From Faecalicoccus sp. (GTDB lineage Bacteria > Bacillota_I > Bacilli_A > Erysipelotrichales > Erysipelotrichaceae), in NCBI GenBank assembly GCA_017941505.1, contig JAGAWH010000074.1:1-14516 (forward strand): a stretch of 14,516 nucleotides of DNA. The letters run 5' to 3'. The notes beneath the pieces are model-generated. The model saw only the letters and a list, made by a program, of their open reading frames with translations. It was not told where the DNA came from and ran no database searches. Position numbers and translations under genes: made by a program. Shown one piece after another: positions 5,287 to 12,652 of this stretch (position 1 is its first letter; each line of letters starts with the position of its first letter).

Positions 5287-8016
5287 ATGGACTACAAAGA
5301 CACACTGCATATGCCTAAAACCGCATTTGAAATGCGTGGTAATCTGGCAAAGAAAGAACCGAATTTTCAAAAACGCTGGCAGGATATGGAATTATACGAA
5401 AAGATGCTGGCCAAAAGAGAAGGTGCAAAATCATTTGTTTTACACGATGGTCCACCATATGCCAATGGTGATATCCATTTAGGACATGCCTTAAATAAGA
5501 TTTTGAAGGATGTCATCAATAAATCCCATTTTATGAATGGCGAAAAGGTACCTTATATTCCGGGATGGGATACACACGGTTTACCAATTGAAACAGCTGT
5601 CACAAAATTAGGATACGACCGTAAGAAAATCGGTATTGCCGAGTTCCGTAAGATTTGTAATGACTTCGCCTTGCAGCAGGTTGAAAACCAAAAAGCAGGT
5701 TTCTTATCATTGGGTTCCATCGGTGACTATAATCACCCATACATTACCTTGACAAAGAACTTTGAAGCCCGTCAGATTGAAATCTTTGGAAAGATGGCAA
5801 TGGACGGTTTAATCTACAAAGGATTAAAACCGGTATATTGGTCACCATCCAGTGAATCCGCTCTGGCAGAAGCCGAAGTTGAATACAAGGACATCAAATC
5901 TCCGACCATCTACGTAAAGATGAAGGTGAAGGATGCCAAAGGATTATTTGATGAATACAATACATATTTCGTAATTTGGACAACGACTCCTTGGACGATT
6001 CCGGGAAATATGGGTATTGCGGTTCATCCAAATATGACCTATGTCATGGTTGAAACCGACCAGGGTAACTTGATTGTCTTAGAAGAATTGGTTGAATCCT
6101 TAATGAAGATCTTTAAAATTGAAGAATACGAAGTGGTTCGTAAATTCAGTGGTAAAGAATTCGAATATATGACATATGAACATCCATTATATCCGGAAAG
6201 AACAGGTATCCTGATGTTAGCGGATTACGTTACAGCAGATGCCGGTACCGGATGTGTACATACGGCTCCTGCATTTGGTGTAGACGACTACAATACCGGA
6301 AAGCGTTATAACCTTCCAATCAACGTAAATGTAGATGATCAGGGCTGCATGACAGAAGACTGCGGTGAAAGACTGGCCGGTCAATACGTTGAAGATGCCA
6401 ACAAGACTGTTACCATGTGGTTAGATGAAAAAGGCTTATTGTTGAATTTGACCTTTATTACACACTCCTACCCACATGACTGGCGTACGAAAAAGCCGAT
6501 TATCTTCCGTGCAACTACACAATGGTTTGCCTCTATCGATAAGATCCGTGACAAACTTTTAGAACAGATCCATTCTGTATCCTGGGTACCGGCATGGGGT
6601 GAACAGAGAATGCACAATATGATTGCTGACCGTTCAGACTGGTGTATTTCCAGACAGCGTGCATGGGGTGTTCCAATTCCTATCATCTATGGTGAAGATG
6701 ATACACCGTTAATGGATAAAGCCATCTTCGATCATGTTGCTGAGTTGTTCAGAGAATATGGATCCAATGTATGGTTTGAAAGAGATGCCAAGGATTTATT
6801 ACCGAAGGGCTATAAGAATGAACATTCTCCAAACGGTATCTTCCGCAAGGAATTAGATACCATGGATGTATGGTTTGACTCCGGAAGCTCACATACAGGA
6901 TGTCTCGTTGAAAGAGGCTTAGGTTATCCTTGCGACTTATATTTTGAAGGAAGCGACCAGTACCGCGGATGGTTCAACTCATCCTTAATTGTAGGTACAG
7001 CAGTATATGGACAGTCACCATACCGTCAGGTATTGTCTCATGGCTTTGTCATGGATGAGAAAGGCGTTAAGATGTCCAAGTCTCAATGGAACGCAGTAGC
7101 TCCAAGTGAAATCACAAAGAACTACGGTGCTGATATCTTACGTTTATGGGCTACATCTGTTGACTATCAGGCAGATTGCTCCATGGGTAAAAACATCTTA
7201 AAACAGATGTCAGATACTTACCGTAAGGTACGTAATACTTTCCGTTTCTTAATGGCAAACTTAGATGATAATACATTCGGTGCTAAAGACTGCATCCCTG
7301 TATCCGATATGGAACAGTTAAATCAGTATATGATGGTTCGTTTGGATGAAATCATCGATATCGTTGTTCCTGCTTATATGGAATATCGTTTTGCCGATGT
7401 TGTTCAGACTCTTACTAACTTTATGACCAACGAATTATCTGCATACTATCTGGATTACACAAAGGATATCTTGTATATCGAAGAAAAGGATTCCAAGGAA
7501 AGAAGAGAAGTTCAGACAGTACTGTATACTGCATGTGAAGTACTTACTAAACTCTGGGCTCCGATTCTTTGCCATACAACAGAAGAAATCAACGATATCA
7601 TGAAGTTCGATGAAGAAAGTATTCATTTAACTACATTCCCTGATGTTGAATTCAGCTTTGATCCGGAAACATTAAAACGTAAGATGCATATCTTATTCTC
7701 GGTTCGTAAGGATGTATTTAAGGCTTTGGAAGAAGCCCGTGCAAACAAGCTCATCGGTAAGTCTTTAGAAGCATCTGTTGCCTTAGATGTAGAAGATAAT
7801 GTGATGGATGTGATTGAAGATGTACTCAAGAACCCGGCACAATGGTTTGTTGTATCTGAAATTACCTATGATGATAATCTACCAAAATATGACAAGGTAG
7901 GCGTTAAGGTTACTAAAGCGGCTGGGGCACCGTGTCCTCGCTGCTGGAATTACACAACAGCACATAATGAAGACGGATTATGTGACCGCTGTGCGAAAAT
8001 TATCTTACATAAATAA
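5287..8016 (+). CDS. ileS: isoleucyl-tRNA synthetase
   Basis: A 909-residue class Ia synthetase charging tRNA-Ile, cytoplasmic. HIGH appears as HLGH (64-67) after GPPYANGD. The CP1 editing domain (about 190-390) contains WTTTPW (231-236) and GTGCVHTAPAFGVDDY. KMSKS is at 595-599, followed by Q600 and W601 where the family normally has a Gly before the Asn. A C-terminal zinc site is formed by CPRC (883-886) and CDRC (899-902), as in the bacterial type with C-terminal zinc. The start is the ATG at 5287 with AAAGGAG at 5272-5278; an in-frame ATG at 5197 lies within the T-box leader and cannot be translated from the regulated RNA sensibly. Codon use resembles its neighbours. It is controlled by the T-box leader and ends in its own terminator. 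Confidence 0.98.
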   Translation: MDYKDTLHMPKTAFEMRGNLAKKEPNFQKRWQDMELYEKMLAKREGAKSFVLHDGPPYANGDIHLGHALNKILKDVINKSHFMNGEKVPYIPGWDTHGLPIETAVTKLGYDRKKIGIAEFRKICNDFALQQVENQKAGFLSLGSIGDYNHPYITLTKNFEARQIEIFGKMAMDGLIYKGLKPVYWSPSSESALAEAEVEYKDIKSPTIYVKMKVKDAKGLFDEYNTYFVIWTTTPWTIPGNMGIAVHPNMTYVMVETDQGNLIVLEELVESLMKIFKIEEYEVVRKFSGKEFEYMTYEHPLYPERTGILMLADYVTADAGTGCVHTAPAFGVDDYNTGKRYNLPINVNVDDQGCMTEDCGERLAGQYVEDANKTVTMWLDEKGLLLNLTFITHSYPHDWRTKKPIIFRATTQWFASIDKIRDKLLEQIHSVSWVPAWGEQRMHNMIADRSDWCISRQRAWGVPIPIIYGEDDTPLMDKAIFDHVAELFREYGSNVWFERDAKDLLPKGYKNEHSPNGIFRKELDTMDVWFDSGSSHTGCLVERGLGYPCDLYFEGSDQYRGWFNSSLIVGTAVYGQSPYRQVLSHGFVMDEKGVKMSKSQWNAVAPSEITKNYGADILRLWATSVDYQADCSMGKNILKQMSDTYRKVRNTFRFLMANLDDNTFGAKDCIPVSDMEQLNQYMMVRLDEIIDIVVPAYMEYRFADVVQTLTNFMTNELSAYYLDYTKDILYIEEKDSKERREVQTVLYTACEVLTKLWAPILCHTTEEINDIMKFDEESIHLTTFPDVEFSFDPETLKRKMHILFSVRKDVFKALEEARANKLIGKSLEASVALDVEDNVMDVIEDVLKNPAQWFVVSEITYDDNLPKYDKVGVKVTKAAGAPCPRCWNYTTAHNEDGLCDRCAKIILHK

Positions 8017-8021
8017 AATTT

Positions 8022-8053
8022 AAGGTGAATCGAATGATTCACCTTGTTTTTTT
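8022..8053 (+). terminator. terminator of ileS
   Basis: AAGGTGAATC (8022-8031) and GATTCACCTT (8036-8045) form a perfect 10-bp stem with a 4-nt loop, followed by G and seven T. It starts 6 nt after the ileS stop. Confidence 0.95.
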
Positions 8054-8068
8054 GGAAAGAGTGTGTAT

Positions 8069-8107
8069 TATACTTCTTGAATTCTGAAATATGAATGATT
8101 AAGGAGG
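8069..8107 (+). promoter_or_regulatory. promoter -10 and ribosome binding site of yccF
   Basis: TATACT (8069-8074) is the best -10 between the ileS terminator and yccF; the -35 is weak and would fall in the T-run of the terminator. AAGGAGG (8101-8107) is 7 nt before the ATG. Confidence 0.4.
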
Positions 8108-8114
8108 TTTTTTA

Positions 8115-8483
8115 ATGAAAACACTTGGAAATATATTATGGTTTATCTTTGCGGGTTTCCCTCAGGGTTTGGCATGGTGTGCTGCCGGAGTATTATGGTA
8201 CATCACAATTATCGGAATCCCAATCGGTAATCAATGTTTCAAATTATCGAGAATGATGTTCTTTCCGTTTGGCAAAGAGGTTAGATATACCCATATGGGA
8301 ACGGTATCCGTGCTGGCTAATGTATGCTGGGTATTGATCAGCGGTATTCCACTTGCTTTAGCTGCCTGCGCAAACGGAGTGGGATTATGCTGCACGATTA
8401 TCGGAATCCCTTTCGGTCTGCAATGCTTCAAATTTGCTAAGTTGGCATTAGCTCCATTTGGTGCTGAAATTATTGAACTGTAA
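8115..8483 (+). CDS. yccF: YccF domain-containing membrane protein
   Basis: A 122-residue integral membrane protein made of two tandem YccF domains. The halves resemble each other: TIIGIPIGNQCFK (31-43) and TIIGIPFGLQCFK (94-106), each followed by a PFG (51-53 and 114-116), and each preceded by a hydrophobic segment (about 5-35 and 66-98). It is rich in cysteine for its size (7 residues), with a CC pair at 92-93. The family is found in inner membranes of many bacteria and its function is not established. The start at 8115 is fixed by AAGGAGG. The stop is followed at once by a UUCG-loop terminator, so it is a single-gene unit; the neighbours give no functional hint. Confidence 0.9.
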   Translation: MKTLGNILWFIFAGFPQGLAWCAAGVLWYITIIGIPIGNQCFKLSRMMFFPFGKEVRYTHMGTVSVLANVCWVLISGIPLALAACANGVGLCCTIIGIPFGLQCFKFAKLALAPFGAEIIEL

Positions 8484-8507
8484 AGTCTTCTTCGGAAGGC
8501 TTTTTTT
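8484..8507 (+). terminator. terminator of yccF with C(UUCG)G tetraloop
   Basis: AGTCTTC (8484-8490), loop TTCG, GAAGGCT (8495-8501, one G-U pair), then seven T. It begins directly after the TAA stop (8481-8483). The C-UUCG-G loop is exceptionally stable. Confidence 0.92.
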
Positions 8508-8520
8508 CTTTTAAAAGGTG

Positions 8521-8538
8521 TACAATAGATGCAGGTGA
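8521..8538 (+). promoter_or_regulatory. candidate -10 and ribosome binding site of the beta-galactosidase gene
   Basis: TACAAT (8521-8526) could be a -10, preceded by TG but one base out of register for an extended -10. It would give a leader of only about 13 nt beginning at the ribosome binding site AGGTGA (8533-8538). No good -35 is seen. No operator-like palindrome or cre-like site is obvious in the 62-bp gap. Confidence 0.3.
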
Positions 8539-8545
8539 ATACTTT

Positions 8546-11461
8546 ATGAAATATAACTTAAATACAAATCATTATGCTGATTTCAATATTTATGAAATCA
8601 ATAAGCTTCCCGCAAGAAGCTGGTTTATACCTTTTTCCACAAGAAAAAAGGCAGATTCTTTTGATAATGCTTCAAAGCGTTATCACTCCGATAAGGTTGA
8701 TTGTTTAAGCGGTAACTGGGATTTCCGCTTTCTGGAAAATCCAAATGATCTTGACTATGAAATTGACTCCGACTCTTTTTTTATCGATACGATTGTTGTG
8801 CCATCGTGCTGGCAAACCAAAGGATATGGTAAACCTATTTATCTAAATACCCGTTATCTATTCCCATATGATCCACCGCGTATTCCTGAATTGGATCCGG
8901 TTGGTCCGGTATTCAGCTGGAATGGAGCGGATAAAGGATTTGGAATTCATTATTCCTATCCGGAAAATGAATACAATTATATCGGTGTCTATCGAAAGAA
9001 AATCGATATCACAAAAGAAGAAGATACTCATTATATTCTTTCCTTTTTGGGGTGTGCGTCTTGCCTGGATGTTTTTGTGAATGGAAAGTTTATCGGATAT
9101 TCACAAGGATCTCACAACACAGCGGAGTTTGATATCAGCAATGCCTTAAATAAAAAGGATAATGAGATTGTCTGTCTGGTTCATCGCTGGTGCAATGGAA
9201 CCTACTTAGAGGCACAGGATATGTTTAGATATAACGGAATCTTTAGGGATGTCCTTTTATATAAACAGAAAAAAGAAGATATCTTTGACTTTCATATTGA
9301 TGCCAGAAATACAGAGAAAGGATATGAATGTATTATTCAGGCTGCCGGGTATAATTGCAATGTAGAATTTAGAGCAGCGCTTTTATCGAATACAGTTCAA
9401 TCCAGAAACGGTGTTGTGAAATTTGAAAATCTTCAGGTAGATCGATGGAGTGCAGAAAATCCTGTGCTATATGATATCTATTTGGAAACAGAAAATAGCT
9501 GTATTAAAGTGCAGTATGGATTTAAAGATGTTCATATTGATGGTAATAAATTCTATATCAATGATCATCTTGTAAAGCTTCGTGGTGTTAACCATCACGA
9601 TACAAATCCTAAAAACGGCTATACGATGATGATGGAAGATATCGAAAAAGATATGCGGCTGTGTAAGGAGTTCAATATCGATACGGTCCGTACCAGCCAC
9701 TATCCGCCGGACCCATATCTTTTGGAGTGCTGTGATAAGCTTGGTATCTATGTAGTCGATGAGGCAGATATTGAAACCCATGGTGTATGGTCGCATATGT
9801 TACCACCGGACTACAGTCGTATCTCCCGTGATCCATCATGGTCCGATCAATACGTAGATAGAGGAACAAGAATGGTGTATCGTGACCGAAATCATCCATC
9901 GATTATTATGTGGTCGCTTGGCAATGAGTCCGGTGGAGGAATCTGTACCAACAAAGAATATGAAGCCATGAAACAAATCAGTTCTTTACCAATACATTAT
10001 GAAAGTGTGATTCATACCGACATTAAGGCTTATGATGTGGCAAGTGAAATGTATCCTGATGCGGCTCATGTTAGGCAGGTAGGTGAACTTTCATCGAAGG
10101 TTGAAACCAAATTAAAAGATCGTCCTTATTTCTTATGTGAATACGCTCATGCGATGGGAACCGGACCGGGTAATATTGAAGCTTATTGGGATGCAATCTA
10201 TTCCTACGATAATTTAATGGGTGGCTGTATCTGGGAAATGGTAGATCACGCCTTTGAAGAAAACGGAAAATATACCTATGGTGGTGACCATGATGAATAT
10301 ATGCATGATGGAAATTTCTGTGTAGATGGTCTTTTCTATCCGGATAGAACTCCTTCAACAGGTGCATACATCGCCCGCCATGCCTATCGACCGATTCGTT
10401 TTTCGCATATTAAAGAGGATGAATTTGAGATGTTTAATACAACATCTTTTACAAATGCCGACAAGTTTATCTTTGAATGTACATGGAATAACGGCGATAG
10501 CTTTACACTTTTAGAAAGTGTAGAGCCACTTTCCAAAAAACGAATTCATCTTGCCCTGCCGAATCATGAATCGATCAATGGGGATGTATTATTAACCATC
10601 CGTACATTAGATCAACAGGGAAATGAAAAGGCAGTTGAGCAATTATGCGTGATCAAACAGCCATATCAATTACCTAAAGTTAAAGCACAGAATTTTGATT
10701 ATTTTATCCGAAATAATAAACCGATCCTAAAAGCAGGGGATATAAATCTGGAGGGATTTACAACGATTTTGTATCGTGCACATACGGATAATGATGTCAA
10801 TCTTCTTGGAGTGGATGTAATGAAACCATTCTATAGTCTGGAAGAGGAAATCATATCCATTCAAAAATTTGCCGACCGAACTGAAATTCAATCAAAGATT
10901 TCATCCAGAACTTATACCTTTATCTGTACGGATGTTATATCTACAAGCGAATATGGAATTCATGTTCACAGTACGCTTCACTGTAAAAGAGGAATGGGAA
11001 ATCTTCCTCGCTTTGGAAAAATCTTCCGCCTGTCAAAGGATTTTGAAAACATTACCTATTATGGAAGAAGCGGTGAAAGCTATATCGATATGAAAGAACA
11101 GTATCCTATTGAAACGGTAAATTGCGGTATATGGGATATGGTGGAACCTTCCATCCGCCCACAGGAAAGCGGTAACCGTTTTGATTGTCATTATGTGAAA
11201 TTGAAATCCGATAATCAAGTTCTTTCCATCACATCGGATAGTGCCTTTGAGCTTACGATTAAACCTTACAGCGAAAAGGAACTGATGCAGATGAAGCATA
11301 GGGAAGATGTAGTATTCTCCGGAGTATATGTTGGAATCAATGCCTTCCAGATGGGAATCGGAACGGGCAGTTGCGGTCCGGGATGTAATAAAGAATATAC
11401 ATATCCTGTAAAAGATGATTACCAACTTGATTTCTATATCGTAAATGAAAAGCTGAGTTAG
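8546..11461 (+). CDS. lacZ: GH2 beta-galactosidase (LacZ-type)
   Basis: A 971-residue intracellular glycoside hydrolase family 2 enzyme, without signal peptide, expected to cleave terminal beta-galactosides. Order: N-terminal sugar-binding jelly roll (about 50-240, with VPSCWQTKGYG and FRYNGIFRDV), immunoglobulin-like domain, TIM barrel from about 345 (LRGVNHHD), and a C-terminal LacZ domain 4 (about 700-971) ending in the GTGSCGP segment. Acid/base Glu461 lies in WSLGNESGGG and nucleophile Glu532 in LCEYAHAMG, close to E. coli E461 and E537. Two oddities: RWCNG has Asn217 where LacZ usually has the sodium and galactose O6 Asp (E. coli D201), and about 20 extra residues (about 119-140) precede the NYIGVYRKK strand. 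No permease, regulator or galactose genes are adjacent. Specificity for lactose itself is inference. Confidence 0.92.
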   Translation: MKYNLNTNHYADFNIYEINKLPARSWFIPFSTRKKADSFDNASKRYHSDKVDCLSGNWDFRFLENPNDLDYEIDSDSFFIDTIVVPSCWQTKGYGKPIYLNTRYLFPYDPPRIPELDPVGPVFSWNGADKGFGIHYSYPENEYNYIGVYRKKIDITKEEDTHYILSFLGCASCLDVFVNGKFIGYSQGSHNTAEFDISNALNKKDNEIVCLVHRWCNGTYLEAQDMFRYNGIFRDVLLYKQKKEDIFDFHIDARNTEKGYECIIQAAGYNCNVEFRAALLSNTVQSRNGVVKFENLQVDRWSAENPVLYDIYLETENSCIKVQYGFKDVHIDGNKFYINDHLVKLRGVNHHDTNPKNGYTMMMEDIEKDMRLCKEFNIDTVRTSHYPPDPYLLECCDKLGIYVVDEADIETHGVWSHMLPPDYSRISRDPSWSDQYVDRGTRMVYRDRNHPSIIMWSLGNESGGGICTNKEYEAMKQISSLPIHYESVIHTDIKAYDVASEMYPDAAHVRQVGELSSKVETKLKDRPYFLCEYAHAMGTGPGNIEAYWDAIYSYDNLMGGCIWEMVDHAFEENGKYTYGGDHDEYMHDGNFCVDGLFYPDRTPSTGAYIARHAYRPIRFSHIKEDEFEMFNTTSFTNADKFIFECTWNNGDSFTLLESVEPLSKKRIHLALPNHESINGDVLLTIRTLDQQGNEKAVEQLCVIKQPYQLPKVKAQNFDYFIRNNKPILKAGDINLEGFTTILYRAHTDNDVNLLGVDVMKPFYSLEEEIISIQKFADRTEIQSKISSRTYTFICTDVISTSEYGIHVHSTLHCKRGMGNLPRFGKIFRLSKDFENITYYGRSGESYIDMKEQYPIETVNCGIWDMVEPSIRPQESGNRFDCHYVKLKSDNQVLSITSDSAFELTIKPYSEKELMQMKHREDVVFSGVYVGINAFQMGIGTGSCGPGCNKEYTYPVKDDYQLDFYIVNEKLS

Positions 11462-11483
11462 AGAAATTTCTCACTCAGCTTTT
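11448..11483. terminator. bidirectional terminator shared by lacZ and apbE
   Basis: AAAAGCTGAGT (11448-11458) and ACTCAGCTTTT (11473-11483) pair perfectly over 11 bp and enclose the palindrome GAGAAATTTCTC (11461-11472). The structure reads the same way on both strands, with A-runs and T-runs on either side. The lacZ stop (11459-11461) and the apbE stop (11475-11477) both lie inside it. Confidence 0.9.
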
Positions 11484-12548
11484 AATATGTTCTTTCACAT
11501 TGTCTGTCGTATAGATATAATATCCATCTTTTTCTATGGAAGCATCTTCAAGGTTCTTATCTAATATCCAGATAGCTTCGACATCGGGATACTTATCTTC
11601 CAGCCATTTTTGACCGTCCTTTACATCCATACAGAAAAGGGCAGTGCTTAACATATCTGCCAGCGCAGAATCATTCGTAATTACGGTAACAGAGCGCATA
11701 TTATTTGCCGGATATCCTGTACTAAAATCAATGATATGCGAATACATCGTATCATCAACCATATAATATCTTTGATAATCACCGCTGGTTACGATGGCAC
11801 ACTCACTTGTAGTCGCATATGTAACTATAGCTTCATAGGCTTCGGGATTTTGGATACCGATATGCCAGGAATCTTTCTTTTCACCAATTAGTACGACATT
11901 TCCTCCGGCATTGATCAATCCGCACTCCAATCCTGCTTCTTTTAACTTTTCAGCAGTTTTTTGACAGGCATATCCTTTGGCGACACCACCTAAATCCAAC
12001 GATAATTCCGGATCAGTAAATCGAATGGTATTTCCTTCTATCACAATTTTATCTTTACCGGCATGTGACAGGGCTTGTTCAATTGCTTCTTTTTCCGGAA
12101 GAATCCCTGATTTTCCTTCTTCATTTAAAGTTAATCCTTCTTCTCGATAGGTGTGCCATAGATTTAAGACATTTCCTTCGGTAATATCGAAAGCCGGATT
12201 GTTAAAATCAAGGGACATTTCAATGCATTCTAATAATTCATCATCCACTTCTACGGCATGATCATAAGCTTCCTGGTTGAGTGTATAGATGTTGTTGATG
12301 CCATCATAGGCATGATATTTGTCAAACAGGGAATTGTAGTAGGTAAAAGATTCCCGCACTATCGTTGTGTATTTTTCAAATTCTTCAGCGGAACACTCGG
12401 CTTTAAATTGAACCGGTGTATCAAAGCCAACATTTGTCAAAGTGATATTTTGCGTATCCGGTGCTTGATTGGAAATGATACCTGTCATCATCGCAACAAT
12501 CACAAGAAAACAGGCGGATATCGCAATCCATAGTTTTGTTTTATTCAT
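11475..12548 (-). CDS. apbE: FAD:protein FMN transferase (ApbE family), membrane-anchored
   Basis: A 357-residue ApbE-type flavin transferase, which attaches FMN from FAD to a Thr or Ser of extracytoplasmic FMN-binding-domain proteins, with Mg2+. Motifs: the conserved DLGGVAKGYA (185-194), INAGGNV (212-218), TSGDYQRYY (254-262), HIIDFSTGYP (271-280) and ADMLSTALF (297-305). Residues about 6-25 form one hydrophobic N-terminal segment after MNKTK, facing the domain outward. Many Bacillota ApbE proteins are lipoproteins; the only early Cys (C13) sits too close to the N-terminus and too deep in the hydrophobic stretch for a normal lipobox, so an uncleaved anchor is more likely. The ATG at 12548 lacks a clear ribosome binding site, unlike its neighbours. 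No Rnf, Nqr or FMN-binding substrate gene lies in the window. Confidence 0.93.
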   Translation of the reverse strand: MNKTKLWIAISACFLVIVAMMTGIISNQAPDTQNITLTNVGFDTPVQFKAECSAEEFEKYTTIVRESFTYYNSLFDKYHAYDGINNIYTLNQEAYDHAVEVDDELLECIEMSLDFNNPAFDITEGNVLNLWHTYREEGLTLNEEGKSGILPEKEAIEQALSHAGKDKIVIEGNTIRFTDPELSLDLGGVAKGYACQKTAEKLKEAGLECGLINAGGNVVLIGEKKDSWHIGIQNPEAYEAIVTYATTSECAIVTSGDYQRYYMVDDTMYSHIIDFSTGYPANNMRSVTVITNDSALADMLSTALFCMDVKDGQKWLEDKYPDVEAIWILDKNLEDASIEKDGYYIYTTDNVKEHIKS

Positions 12549-12572
12549 AGAAATATGATAAATCTTTCAAAA

Positions 12573-12601
12573 TTGAATGTCTATGATTCTTTATCATTCA
12601 A
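12573..12601. promoter_or_regulatory. overlapping inverted repeats upstream of apbE
   Basis: TTGAATG (12573-12579) is mirrored by CATTCAA (12595-12601), while ATGAT (12583-12587) is mirrored by ATCAT (12593-12597). The two foldings exclude each other because they share the right arm. The element lies 25-53 bp before the apbE start codon. It could be an operator or a leader hairpin; the AT-rich composition makes chance plausible. Confidence 0.3.
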
Positions 12602-12612
12602 AAACCAGAATT

Positions 12613-12641
12613 AAAAAAGCCAGGCTGAAGTACATCCCGGC
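12613..12641 (-). terminator. terminator of rqcH
   Basis: On the minus strand GCCGGG (plus 12636-12641) pairs with CCTGGC (plus 12619-12624, one G-U pair) across an 11-nt loop and is followed by six T. It lies 12-40 nt after the rqcH stop. Confidence 0.8.
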
Positions 12642-12652
12642 AAATATGAATT

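Noticed and set aside
9467..10367. Long open frames on the strand opposite lacZ, and similar shadows opposite ylmH, ileS and apbE
   Set aside because: They lie fully inside well-identified genes, lack ribosome binding sites and show no family resemblance.
12510..12512. Cys13 of ApbE as a lipoprotein cysteine
   Set aside because: It would leave a hydrophobic region of only about six residues, too short for a lipoprotein signal, and the hydrophobic stretch continues past it.
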